From Candidatus Chloroploca sp. Khr17 (GTDB lineage: Bacteria; Chloroflexota; Chloroflexia; Chloroflexales; Chloroflexaceae): DNA of 64,000 nucleotides. Positions 15,982 to 24,690 of the stretch are shown here, one piece after another; position 1 is the first letter of the stretch; every line of letters begins with the position of its first letter. The position numbers and the translations under genes are program-made. The stretch is from NCBI RefSeq assembly GCF_004138165.1, contig NZ_RYFF01000013.1:56025-120024 (forward strand), in the 5' to 3' direction. The notes beneath the pieces are model-generated. The model did not search any database, was not told the DNA's origin, and worked only from the letters and a program-made list of their open reading frames with translations.

Positions 15982-18453
15982 TTACTCTGCCGCCAGCCCT
16001 GGTACAGTGCCAGACTTTGCTGGCACACGTCGTTCCATCGTCACGCGCCACAGGGCCGGGGCAACGACGGCGGCGGCACCATAGCAGATTGCCCCACAGA
16101 TCATCGCGACGGTAAACGAGCTTGCCATGCTGATGATGATCACCATCACTGACCCGAGTACTGAGAAGACCCCGTTGACGCCCCATGCCCAGGGTGTCAA
16201 CCCCGGGGCCTGGGCCCCCAGTTGGCGCAATCCTGCGGGAAAGGGCATACCCATGACTAATGAGAGAGGGGCTAGCATCACGACGCTGGCAATCTCTCGG
16301 CCCAGGTCGGGCAGGTAGAGCAGTGTGCTGATGATCGGAGGAAGGGCAACAATGTAGAGGCCAATCAGTCCTGCGATGAGCAGGAGTGCCATACGCAGTT
16401 GCTGCGCGGTATGCAAGATCTGCCGCCCGATCAGGCTGCCTAGTCCCGAAAAGACCAGCATGCTTGCAATGGTAATCGTGGTCGCATGAATCGGGTAGCC
16501 AATAAAGAGCGTAAAACGTTGGATTAGAATGATCTGGACAAAGATATAGCCCGCGCCCAACAGACTGAAGTAGGTCAGCACCGGCATCGCGCCGGGCGTC
16601 CGCAGTCCGTCACGCTTGTATCGGATCAAGGGCAGCACAATAAAGACCACCGCCGTGATCAGGGCCATGCTAAACATCGTCAGGAGGATGAGATTGCCGA
16701 TGGGGAAGCGGTTCAACCGGCCTTCATACGCGCTATTGAAGTGCAGGTTGCTCCATTTGAAATAGTTGTAGAAGAATGGGTTGTCGTCGGTGACCGGGTA
16801 GATGTGGAACGTATAGGCCTCTTCGTAGGCGCGTGGATCGGGCGCGTACAGATAATCAGCAAAAGTGCTCGCCTGCCGCACAAACGGGTCGTGCAGCATG
16901 CCAAAGTTGTTGGCTTCGGCCCAGGTGCGCAGTTCGGCCATCGCCTCCTGGGTAAAGGGCGACGGCGAGACGAGCAGCGTAGCGTTGCCGCCTGCTTCGT
17001 TGGCGACAATGGCAATATGCGCGGCTGGCTCGGTCACGCCATTGCGTCGCAACGCTTCGGCGGCCAACCCCGTCAGCCGCAGCATCTCGCGGGGTGGGCT
17101 ATTGACATCGCGGGTCCACGCAAAGACGCCGTTGGGCGTGAGATGACCCAAGGCTTGCTCGACGGCATCCACGGTGTAGAGGTATGACTCGGCTAGCACG
17201 TAGGCACCACCCGAAAGTGCCGCCAGATTATCGAGGCCAATGCCCTGAATAATGTCATACTTTTCGGTATTGCGCGTCAGGTAGCTCCGCCCTTCGGCAA
17301 CAATCAATTCGGTACTCGGATGCTCGGCAATGCGCCCGGTGTAGTCGGCATACGGGCCTTTGAGCAACGATACGATCGTTGGATTCAGTTCGATCGCCGT
17401 GATCTTTCGGGCATCATAGAGCCGCGCAAGCAGAATATCGAGACCGCCACCGACCCCGATCAGCAAAGCGCTTGGCTCTTGCAGGCCGGTATAGTAGGGC
17501 GCACTGATGACCGCGTGATCGAGAAAGCGGAAGCGTTCGAGATCGGCATCGCTGCCGTCAAAGGCGTACATCCCTGTCATCGAGGTACCGTCAATCGTCA
17601 GCAACTTCAGCGGCAGATCCGGCTTGCGCTCGAGATCTTGCAGATAGACCGAGCCAACTGCGCCGACGATCATCGGCTCGCGAACGACAATTTCTGGCAT
17701 GACATCAACGCGCCCTACAGGATCCCAGCGCGTGTATTCTGGCCCGGTCTCCTGCGCCTGCATTGCCCAGCCCAGTTCCTTTGATCCGGGTACCGGCAAC
17801 CGCAAGGGCGCGATAGTCGCAATGAGGGTTGTGATCACCAGGGCTACCACCAGTGCCGCCGGTGCAAGCCGTCGCCAGCGCGGGGCCGTTTCACTTCCCA
17901 GGAATAACCCCGCCAGGGCGACAATGGCTGCCACCAGCGCAATCGCACCAGGCCCGCTGAAGGTCTGGATTAGCACCAAAACGCCGATGGTGCTGATTCC
18001 CGCGCCAACCATGTCGGCAAAGTAGAGCCGGTGCGCTTGCCCAACCCAGCGACTGAAGATCGCCGCAATCGTAAGACCACCACTGAAAAAAGTTGCAAAA
18101 AGACAACTAAAATAAATACCGAGACCGACGATTGTCCAGGGCAACTGCCTTGCCCGTAGCGGATCAATGCCAACCATGCTGATCGCAACAAGATTGACCA
18201 GGGTACACAGGCTAAAGATCACCGCGAGCAGACCAATGCGCCGTCCAATCGTGGCGTGATCCCACTGGCGTACTGCCAGAAAGGTTCCGGCTGCGCCACC
18301 GCCAAGCATGGCGACACCAATAACCAGATAGGTAAAGTGGTGCCAGATCATCAATGAGAAGATGCGCGTAAACGTGATTTGCAGGGCCAGAACCGCGCCT
18401 GAAATAAGGGCCAGTCCGACGTAACGCTGCCAGGCTGTAGATGAGCTACTCAA
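15982..18453 (-). CDS. Membrane protein with spermidine-synthase-fold core
   Basis: An 823-residue three-part protein. Residues 1-215 contain about seven membrane helices, 330-500 form a SAM-dependent Rossmann domain of the aminopropyltransferase fold, and 600-800 contain another set of helices. The core shows ALLIGVGGGLDILLARLYDA (329-348), AIELNP (353-358) and YDIIQGIGLDNL (399-410); the acidic residue that spermidine synthases use in their D-x-x-D-P loop is not evident. PVTDDNPFFYNYF is typical of these fused bacterial proteins, whose chemistry is not established. The start is TTG at 18453, backed by GAGGGAG eight bases upstream. A SpeD-family gene lies about 5 kb downstream in the same operon, which makes polyamine-like chemistry worth considering. 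Confidence 0.75.
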   Translation of the reverse strand: MSSSSTAWQRYVGLALISGAVLALQITFTRIFSLMIWHHFTYLVIGVAMLGGGAAGTFLAVRQWDHATIGRRIGLLAVIFSLCTLVNLVAISMVGIDPLRARQLPWTIVGLGIYFSCLFATFFSGGLTIAAIFSRWVGQAHRLYFADMVGAGISTIGVLVLIQTFSGPGAIALVAAIVALAGLFLGSETAPRWRRLAPAALVVALVITTLIATIAPLRLPVPGSKELGWAMQAQETGPEYTRWDPVGRVDVMPEIVVREPMIVGAVGSVYLQDLERKPDLPLKLLTIDGTSMTGMYAFDGSDADLERFRFLDHAVISAPYYTGLQEPSALLIGVGGGLDILLARLYDARKITAIELNPTIVSLLKGPYADYTGRIAEHPSTELIVAEGRSYLTRNTEKYDIIQGIGLDNLAALSGGAYVLAESYLYTVDAVEQALGHLTPNGVFAWTRDVNSPPREMLRLTGLAAEALRRNGVTEPAAHIAIVANEAGGNATLLVSPSPFTQEAMAELRTWAEANNFGMLHDPFVRQASTFADYLYAPDPRAYEEAYTFHIYPVTDDNPFFYNYFKWSNLHFNSAYEGRLNRFPIGNLILLTMFSMALITAVVFIVLPLIRYKRDGLRTPGAMPVLTYFSLLGAGYIFVQIILIQRFTLFIGYPIHATTITIASMLVFSGLGSLIGRQILHTAQQLRMALLLIAGLIGLYIVALPPIISTLLYLPDLGREIASVVMLAPLSLVMGMPFPAGLRQLGAQAPGLTPWAWGVNGVFSVLGSVMVIIISMASSFTVAMICGAICYGAAAVVAPALWRVTMERRVPAKSGTVPGLAAE

Positions 18454-18474
18454 CAGTGGTTCTCCCTCAGTATT

Positions 18475-20502
18475 TCACAGAGCTGATAGACTGTACCCTG
18501 CTTCGATGCTTGTGCGTCCATGGGGCACATAAAAACCGACATACTCGCGTCCGGCAAGGCGGCGACGATGCCACGGATGGGTCTCGCCATTGAGACGGAG
18601 GGTGGTCAACTCGGCCCCATTGTGTTGCTGGGGGAGCATCAGTTCAAGCGGTCCGGCTGGCTGGGGGGCAAGATCGAGGGTCGCCTGCCAGCGGCCTGTT
18701 GCGGCTTGCCATTGCACCTGTTCGACCCTGGCTGCCATGCGTGCTTCGACAAAAGCCAGCCAGCGTTCTGCCGAGAGCGTTGCGACGCCAAGATCGGCAG
18801 CAAAGTCAAGCGTCTCGTCAAACCATTGACCCACATTCGCCGCCTTCGCGCCACCGAGCAGGAAGGGGTCAATATGGCACTGGAGCCCCAGGGCCGACGG
18901 GTACCGCCCGACACTTTCGGCAAGCTGGTGCCGACTGAGACTTGCCGCCATTGACCCATCCAGGCCCTGGTCATAGCCCGTATCGAAGACATTCATCATA
19001 TGCTCGTCAACCAAGTGGGTTGCCTGTTGAAAGACGTTGAGCAGGGTGCCATCTTGGTCAACAAAACGCATCGGGAGCCCGGTGCCGCCCAGGTACCCCG
19101 AACGCCATGCGCCATCGGCGGTGCGGACGGTACTGCCAATGTGGTAATGGTCAAGATTCATGCGCAGCCCATACTGGGCCTGTACACGGGCATTCTCGAC
19201 CCACCCGTGCCAGAGGATGCGATGGGTGCGTACCGTCGGTGGTACTGGCCCATAGCCAAATTTCAGAAATTCATTCCAGTAGGCGTTGTAGCCGTAGGCA
19301 AGACCCTCTTCGACATACGGATGCATGCCAAATTCATGGCCGCGTTCGCGCCACGTCGCGAGGTGCCCTGGGGTGGGCAGGGGCTGATCGCGCTCGAGCA
19401 GCACCCCCATCACCGGCACATCGGCAGCCCACCAGCGGGCCTTGCGGGTCATCCGTCCGAGCGTACTCGCCGGCGGGGGGGTGTAATAGATCGACATCGT
19501 GCCGCCCCGTTGCTCAACGCGGGCGAGCACCTCTTCGACATAATTGGCCGTACTGCCGTGGGCGTCGCCTGTCGTCACCAGCACGCTCGGTGTTCCACCA
19601 GGAAAATACCAGAGGCGCGGCAGCGGCACGGTCGCACTGCTGAGTTCCAACAGCATATTCGCGAGCAATCGCTGTTGTTCGTCAGCCTGCGGCACATGGA
19701 TGCGCTCAACATCAATCCAATCCACAAACATATCAACGGCACGCACCCCCGGAATGTTATCCCGGTCGGTATCGGCCTCTTCGGGATTGCCCTGCCGTTG
19801 CAAGGCAATGCTGTGCGCCAGATCAAAGGCCCAGAGAACCGCCTTGCCAGCCCCAACATGATGCAGTGTGATCAGGGGTGCGCCGGCCTGACTGCGGGCT
19901 AACTCTTGCGCCCCAGCCAGTTCGAGGCGAGCGCTCGGGCTATGGTACTGCAAGCGCCCGGTTTCAATCCCGGTGACGGCTGGTGCGCCGGGCACAACCT
20001 GAAGTGAGCCACGTTGCTCGACGGCGCCAAGGTGGCGCACGCCAAAGACCTCGTCAAGCTGTGGATCTGGGCGCAAAGCAAGCAACAGACCACCCTCAAC
20101 GACATAGCGTCGCAGCAGCGTCGCTTCGTCAGCCGTGAGCGGCCCGGCGCTCAAGAGCACCAGCGGGTATTGTTGCAATGCTGTGCGCGTCAGCCTTGTC
20201 ACCTCAGCCTCCTGAAATGCAAACAACCCCTCGGCCCGTAGGATCTCGGCCAGATACCCAGCAAACGACGGCACGGCACGTGCATTGTCAACCACCAGCA
20301 GCGGGGCCGTCGCAGGTACAGGCAGGGTTGTGGCCCCTGGAACCACGCCGTGTTCAGGCCCAAAGGGTGGCGGGGCCTGACGTGCCTCAAGCCCATAACC
20401 AATCCCGGCAGTACTCAACCCGATGGCCCCGGCAGCAACGGTGCCCAAAAATTGGCGTCGGGTGAGGAGGGTGCGTTGCTTCACCTTAGCGGGCCTCAAC
20501 AT
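18475..20502 (-). CDS. Tat-exported polysaccharide-deacetylase-like protein
   Basis: About 675 residues. LTRRQFLGTVAAGAIGLSTA is a twin-arginine signal, so the protein is probably exported folded. Residues 65-250 resemble a glutamine-amidotransferase-like beta-sheet domain (LLVVDNARAVPSFAGYLAEI, VLLSAGPLTADEATLLRRYV). Residues 300-560 resemble a NodB-type polysaccharide deacetylase barrel: SVLVTTGDAHGSTANYVEEV, HEFGMHPYVEEG and LGLQCHIDPF, with scattered Asp/His that could bind metal. A deacetylating or glycan-trimming role outside the membrane is inference. Either ATG 20502 or GTG 20484 could be the start; the GTG is one base past the upstream stop with GAGG in front. Both keep the Tat signal. 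Confidence 0.7.
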   Translation of the reverse strand: MLRPAKVKQRTLLTRRQFLGTVAAGAIGLSTAGIGYGLEARQAPPPFGPEHGVVPGATTLPVPATAPLLVVDNARAVPSFAGYLAEILRAEGLFAFQEAEVTRLTRTALQQYPLVLLSAGPLTADEATLLRRYVVEGGLLLALRPDPQLDEVFGVRHLGAVEQRGSLQVVPGAPAVTGIETGRLQYHSPSARLELAGAQELARSQAGAPLITLHHVGAGKAVLWAFDLAHSIALQRQGNPEEADTDRDNIPGVRAVDMFVDWIDVERIHVPQADEQQRLLANMLLELSSATVPLPRLWYFPGGTPSVLVTTGDAHGSTANYVEEVLARVEQRGGTMSIYYTPPPASTLGRMTRKARWWAADVPVMGVLLERDQPLPTPGHLATWRERGHEFGMHPYVEEGLAYGYNAYWNEFLKFGYGPVPPTVRTHRILWHGWVENARVQAQYGLRMNLDHYHIGSTVRTADGAWRSGYLGGTGLPMRFVDQDGTLLNVFQQATHLVDEHMMNVFDTGYDQGLDGSMAASLSRHQLAESVGRYPSALGLQCHIDPFLLGGAKAANVGQWFDETLDFAADLGVATLSAERWLAFVEARMAARVEQVQWQAATGRWQATLDLAPQPAGPLELMLPQQHNGAELTTLRLNGETHPWHRRRLAGREYVGFYVPHGRTSIEAGYSLSAL

Positions 20503-22171
20503 CGCCTGGGGGAGGCGTAACAATGACCCGATCATCATTGGCACGGGGTGGCTCAGCTTGAGTCTGCTCAATCTGCGCGTCAACCTGCCCGTCTTCCAAC
20601 ATTGGCGCGTTCTTGACCAAGGGCAGCCAGGGATACTGGGTCTGCGCTGGATGCGCCAGGACTTCTTCGGTGAGCATCACTGCCCCCAGCAGCGTGGTCT
20701 TCCGCTTGCGCGTCAGGCGTGCTTTGCTCTCGGTAATGGCACCACGATTGTCATAAGCAGGATTGAGGGTGAGCACCACCCCATCCACCAGCGGGGCCAG
20801 CAGGGCGGCATCAACGCTTGGCAAGGTTGATGGTCCATCAAAGATGACAATATCAGCGACCCGCTTCAAATGCTCGACCAATTCGCTCCATGGCAGTGAC
20901 GGCGTTAAGGCGACGCCATCTGGCCCCACATTGTGCGCCAGCAAGAGCACATTCTTGAGCATCGTCGGATACATCCGCGACCAGATTTCGGGTTTGCCGT
21001 TGGTGTAGAGTGTGCTATTCGCTTCGGGATTATCACCAACGAGCATCCGGGTCAGGATGGGCTGTTCCATATCGGCATCAACGAGCAGGACACTATAGCC
21101 CGAGCGGGTAAAGAGTTGGGCCAGATCGATACTGAAGGCACTCCGGGCCTCCGAAGGAGTGGGGCTGGTGATCATCAGGCTACCACTGCCCTGTTCCATC
21201 GCCGCCAGCACAATGTTGGTATGCGCTTCGCGCATCGCGAGCTCACGTTGCCAGCCAGTGCCAGGTTTGAGCGTAATCAGTGGTCGCCGCCCGGGCACCA
21301 GACCAAGCGACGGCACCCCAAAGCGTGAGCGCAGGTCACTCTTGCTGCGCCAGCGATCATCAAGCATATCGAGCAGCAAGGCGGCCAGGGCGGACAGGAT
21401 GAAACCACCCATACCAGCCATCGCGACTGTAAGCATGCGTTTATCGGGCAGCGGCTGGGTCGGTACACGCGCTTCTTCAAGCACCCTAAGCGTATTGGCG
21501 ACACTCCCATTGATAAGGCGTACCAGTTCATTGTAGGTGTTTTGGCTCGCCTCGCGGGTACGTCCGAGTTCTTCGAGACGATTGCTCATCTCGCGCATAT
21601 CGGCAGCCCCCGATGCCCGTGCCTGCATCGCACGGGTCTCCTCGATCATCTGATCGATCTGCCCGAGATTAGTCTGCACCTGGGTCAGTTGTTCTTGGAT
21701 CAAGAGGCGTTGTGACGCCACCTTTTCGGGTGAATTGGGACTGTATGCAATCAACTCATTCGCAATCGCCGTCGCCAGAGCGGCGGCACGTTCCGGGCTG
21801 GTGTCGGTAACGGTGATATTAAGCAAACTCGCCCGATTATTCACCGAGGTCGCGAGCATATAGTTCGCGATCACCTGCCATTCAAACGTGAGCCCCAGCT
21901 TTTCGGTGACCGGGCCGAGGATCGGTTCACGGCGGGCCATTTCGCTATAAAACATGGCCAGCGCGTTGCTCAACCCGATCAACTGCGCATCAGGCGTCGC
22001 CGAGGTCAGCGAGTCACCAATCATCAAGGTTGTCTGGGCGACATAATATTTCGGCTGGCGTGATGCCATGACAAAGGCTACGCTCGCGGCAAGGACGGTA
22101 CCCAGCACGAGTACCCACCACCAGCGCAAAAGAACGCGTAGATATGTCCATAGATCATCAAACGTCAGCAT
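20486..22171 (-). CDS. Wzz/BY-kinase-like co-polymerase with degenerate P-loop
   Basis: A 561-residue protein with a membrane helix at 17-37, a Wzz-type periplasmic region with a coiled stretch near 150-225, a second helix near 245-270, and a cytoplasmic MinD/CpsD-like domain. Walker A should be near 335-346, but the sequence is TSPTPSEARSAF, lacking the Gly-Lys-Ser/Thr of working kinases. Walker A' (LLVDADMEQP, 362-371) and B (IVIFDGPS, 441-448) persist. The C-terminal tail has no tyrosine cluster. It should control chain length or export of the polysaccharide but probably cannot autophosphorylate. The ATG has AAAAGG ten bases upstream. Its stop overlaps the start region of the deacetylase-like gene. 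Confidence 0.82.
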   Translation of the reverse strand: MLTFDDLWTYLRVLLRWWWVLVLGTVLAASVAFVMASRQPKYYVAQTTLMIGDSLTSATPDAQLIGLSNALAMFYSEMARREPILGPVTEKLGLTFEWQVIANYMLATSVNNRASLLNITVTDTSPERAAALATAIANELIAYSPNSPEKVASQRLLIQEQLTQVQTNLGQIDQMIEETRAMQARASGAADMREMSNRLEELGRTREASQNTYNELVRLINGSVANTLRVLEEARVPTQPLPDKRMLTVAMAGMGGFILSALAALLLDMLDDRWRSKSDLRSRFGVPSLGLVPGRRPLITLKPGTGWQRELAMREAHTNIVLAAMEQGSGSLMITSPTPSEARSAFSIDLAQLFTRSGYSVLLVDADMEQPILTRMLVGDNPEANSTLYTNGKPEIWSRMYPTMLKNVLLLAHNVGPDGVALTPSLPWSELVEHLKRVADIVIFDGPSTLPSVDAALLAPLVDGVVLTLNPAYDNRGAITESKARLTRKRKTTLLGAVMLTEEVLAHPAQTQYPWLPLVKNAPMLEDGQVDAQIEQTQAEPPRANDDRVIVTPPPGDVEAR

Positions 22172-22227
22172 GAAAAAATGCCTTTTCTTTTAAGGATAGC
22201 ATGCCCCAAACCCCCAATGTGCTGCTC

Positions 22228-22272
22228 TGATGAGGTTGCGCTGCCCATCATTAGGGCAGCGCAACCTCATCA
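22228..22272. terminator. Perfect hairpin, 19 bp arms, spanning a stop codon
   Basis: TGATGAGGTTGCGCTGCCC (22228-22246) pairs exactly with 22254-22272. The seven-base loop ends in the TAA stop of the HlyD-like gene (22251-22253, minus strand), so the right arm encodes that protein's last residues. Located between the HlyD-like gene and the co-polymerase gene, it could attenuate transcription or protect the 3' end. Confidence 0.6.
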
Positions 22273-23822
22273 CCTTCACGCAAGCCATCGCGTATTTCGA
22301 TACGTTCGTCGCTCACCGCACCGACCACAACATCAATGCGTTCTTCTGTCCCAGCCCCGACGCGTAGCACATAATCAGTTGTATCGCGGCGCAGCGCCTC
22401 GGGGGGCAACCAGAGCACATCCTGCTGCTCGCCAAAATCAAAGGTCACACTGGCAAGATCGTCATTGCCAAGGTTGAGCTCGGGCGCGTTGTAGCTCACC
22501 GCTACCATTGAACCACCGCCAGCCATCGTCCCGGCTGAGGTCATCCGTACGGTGCCAGCAACCTGGCGTTCAGGATAGCGGGTAAAGCTGATTTGCACGG
22601 GCATCCCCGAGGTGATCCGGTTCAGCGTGGCTTGATCAAGACTGCTGAGCGTCACTTCAAAGCCCGAGTTATCCATCAGCCGGATGACTGGAATTTCAGC
22701 TTGGACCGGGAAACTTGCCATCGCTTCAACGGCCGTAATCGTGCCATCGAAGGGTGCATAGATGCGGCGGGTCTCAATGGCATTCTCAATCTCTTTGACC
22801 GCGAGTTGCGACGACGATAACGCGACCACCAGGCGCGGGTCGGGGCGGGCATTCTGACGGGCGGCATCAAGTTGCACGCCTGCCAGACGCACCGCACGCT
22901 CGGCCTCAGCTACTTGAAAGGCATCTGGCCCGGCAATGAGTTGATCCAGGTTGACACGAGCAAGATCAACATCGGCTTGGGCTGACTGAAGGGCCGCGAT
23001 TTCGTTGCCAAAGGCCGTGTCATAGTTGATTTGGGCCACGGCGACTGCACTCTCGGCGGCTCGCACGCTTGCTTCAAGCTCACGCAAATCGGCCCCTGAA
23101 ACGGTCGCGGGATTTTGTTCACTCTGGGCTACCAGTTCGGCATAGCGAACCTGCAAGCGCTCAAGCTCGGCCTTGGCATCGCTGAGTTCCCGCTCGGCCC
23201 GCGTCTTCTCGGCTGAGGCATCGTTGCGCGTGCGGGCAAGCGCCGCTTCGGCGCGTTCGAGGCGCGCCCGGGCCTCACTTACCGCCTGGGCAGTGGGTGG
23301 GGTTTGCAGTTCGCTCAGCGCAGCGCGGGCTTCTTCAAGCGCAAGTTCGGCCCGACGCACCTCAATGCCGCCCCCTTCATTGGCCCGGCTAATCGCCACG
23401 GCATCCTGCTCGGCCACGATCTGTGCCTGCCGCAGTTGCTCTTGCAACGTGCCAAGGTCAAGCTCGGCGAGCAAGGTTCCGACCGTCACGCTCATCCCAG
23501 GATCAACATAGAGCCGACGAATCACCCCGCTTTGCCGAAACGCCAGCTCACGTTCCAGCACAGGGGCCACTTGCCCATTTAGCACGCGGATATCGCGAAC
23601 ATTGCCGCGTTGCACGGCAACGGTACGCCCTTCGTCAGTTGTCGTGACTACCGCTGTTGGTACAGGCGTGGCTGCCGTGATGTCAGTTGGCACAACGGTT
23701 GGTATGGTAAAAGGTTCTGGGGTAGGTGAACCTACGATCTGGCCAATGCTACAGCCAGCCAGCGTTAGCCCCAGCAGGGGGATGCTCAACCCGCGGATCA
23801 GTTTCTGGCAAAACTCGTTCAT
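22251..23822 (-). CDS. HlyD/MFP-type periplasmic adaptor lipoprotein
   Basis: A 523-residue protein with a lipoprotein signal (LLGLTLAGC, Cys24) followed by a Pro/Thr-rich linker to about residue 65. A split biotinyl-lipoyl-like region (LAFRQSGVIRRLYVDPGMSV and IYAPFDGTITAVEAMASFPV) flanks a long Ala/Glu/Arg-rich coiled coil at about 125-320. The C-terminal beta domain has VLWLPPEALR and DERIEIRDGLREGDEVALP. This is the layout of membrane fusion proteins that join inner-membrane pumps to outer parts. No pump gene is adjacent, so it may serve polysaccharide export in place of a canonical outer-membrane exporter, or work with a distant ABC transporter. GGAG precedes the ATG at 23822. Confidence 0.82.
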   Translation of the reverse strand: MNEFCQKLIRGLSIPLLGLTLAGCSIGQIVGSPTPEPFTIPTVVPTDITAATPVPTAVVTTTDEGRTVAVQRGNVRDIRVLNGQVAPVLERELAFRQSGVIRRLYVDPGMSVTVGTLLAELDLGTLQEQLRQAQIVAEQDAVAISRANEGGGIEVRRAELALEEARAALSELQTPPTAQAVSEARARLERAEAALARTRNDASAEKTRAERELSDAKAELERLQVRYAELVAQSEQNPATVSGADLRELEASVRAAESAVAVAQINYDTAFGNEIAALQSAQADVDLARVNLDQLIAGPDAFQVAEAERAVRLAGVQLDAARQNARPDPRLVVALSSSQLAVKEIENAIETRRIYAPFDGTITAVEAMASFPVQAEIPVIRLMDNSGFEVTLSSLDQATLNRITSGMPVQISFTRYPERQVAGTVRMTSAGTMAGGGSMVAVSYNAPELNLGNDDLASVTFDFGEQQDVLWLPPEALRRDTTDYVLRVGAGTEERIDVVVGAVSDERIEIRDGLREGDEVALP

Positions 23823-23875
23823 CGCTCCACTCCGTCGAAGGCGTCAGGCCCTCGTTCTCAGGCACTTGGCTCTGT

Positions 23876-24493
23876 TCAGCGGCTTGGTTCGGTCTGGTTC
23901 CGCCCAACCAGTGTCGGTACGTGCGTATCGGCAGGACTCTCGAGGTGCGCCTGCTCGGCAATGATCCACCGGGCGGCAGCGAGGAGGTCGTCAACAACAA
24001 GATCCGGGAGGCAAAGAGTATCCGGCTTCTCTGTAAGATCGACGGCCCCTCGTCCCGTCCGTACCATGATCGTCCGACATCCACAGGCACGTGCCGCCGC
24101 GATATCTGTTAGCGCATCACCAATCATGATCGCCGTCTGCGGATCGATCTGATGGGCCTGGATCAGGCTTGTGAGCATGCCAGGTGCCGGTTTGCGACAG
24201 GCGCACCCTTCGTCGGGACGGTGGGGACAATAACGGAGATCTTCTACTATGATGCCACATTTTCTCATGATTTGCAGCATGCGTTGGTGAATCATCTCGA
24301 CGGTTGCTGCGGTCACAATGCCACGATTGATAATGGCCTGGTTGGTCACGATAAAGAGCGGATACCCTGCCTCACTGAGCAGGTGCATTGCTTCAAGTGA
24401 ACCTGGGAGAAACTGAAATTCGTCCCATGTCTTCACATGATCCGAACGGTTTTCGTTGATTACTCCATCCCGATCAAGGAAAATGGCACGCAT
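23876..24493 (-). CDS. gmhB: GmhB-like HAD phosphatase (heptose bisphosphate phosphatase family)
   Basis: A 205-residue HAD-IIIA phosphatase. FLDRDGVINEN supplies the nucleophile Asp7 and acid Asp9, IVTNQ motif II, and MIGDALTDIAAA the metal-binding aspartates near 126-130. The zinc-binding loop CPHRPDEGCACRKP (Cys89, His91, Cys97, Cys99) is the GmhB signature. Known members remove a phosphate from D-glycero-D-manno-heptose 1,7-bisphosphate; histidinol-phosphate phosphatases are related but less likely next to a heptose kinase gene. GAGGAG stands before the ATG. It diverges from hddA across 197 bases, so the two could share control. Confidence 0.85.
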   Translation of the reverse strand: MRAIFLDRDGVINENRSDHVKTWDEFQFLPGSLEAMHLLSEAGYPLFIVTNQAIINRGIVTAATVEMIHQRMLQIMRKCGIIVEDLRYCPHRPDEGCACRKPAPGMLTSLIQAHQIDPQTAIMIGDALTDIAAARACGCRTIMVRTGRGAVDLTEKPDTLCLPDLVVDDLLAAARWIIAEQAHLESPADTHVPTLVGRNQTEPSR

Positions 24494-24573
24494 CGCACTC
24501 CTCGTGAGACTTATCGGCCTACGTAGGATAGTCGCCGCCTATAAAACGTGGCTAAATATCGTCTAAACAGGGC

Positions 24574-24587
24574 TGACAATCTTGTCA
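24574..24587. promoter_or_regulatory. Palindrome in the gmhB-hddA divergent region
   Basis: TGACAATCTTGTCA is a perfect inverted repeat centred in the 197-base divergent gap; the adjoining CTTGTCACAAG is also palindromic. Each half reads as TTGTCA on one strand, close to a -35 hexamer, but no convincing -10 sits 17 bases beyond in either direction. It may be an operator shared by the two heptose genes. The rest of the gap shows CCTACGTAGG near 24520 and nothing else recognisable. Confidence 0.3.
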
Positions 24588-24690
24588 CAAGCGTGGGCAG
24601 AAGCTGTGCGCCCGCGTTTATCTTGGTACAGTAGACTTGTAGCGCGACGTTCGTTGTGGCCGGTGGCGTAAGCATGACAAAAGGAGCCGA

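Noticed and set aside
15982..18453. Calling the membrane protein a true spermidine synthase
   Set aside because: The Rossmann core fits, but the expected acidic catalytic loop is not evident and the family of membrane fusions has no settled function.
22178..22477. Plus-strand frame across the hairpin at 22228
   Set aside because: It is antisense to the HlyD-like gene end and has no start signal.
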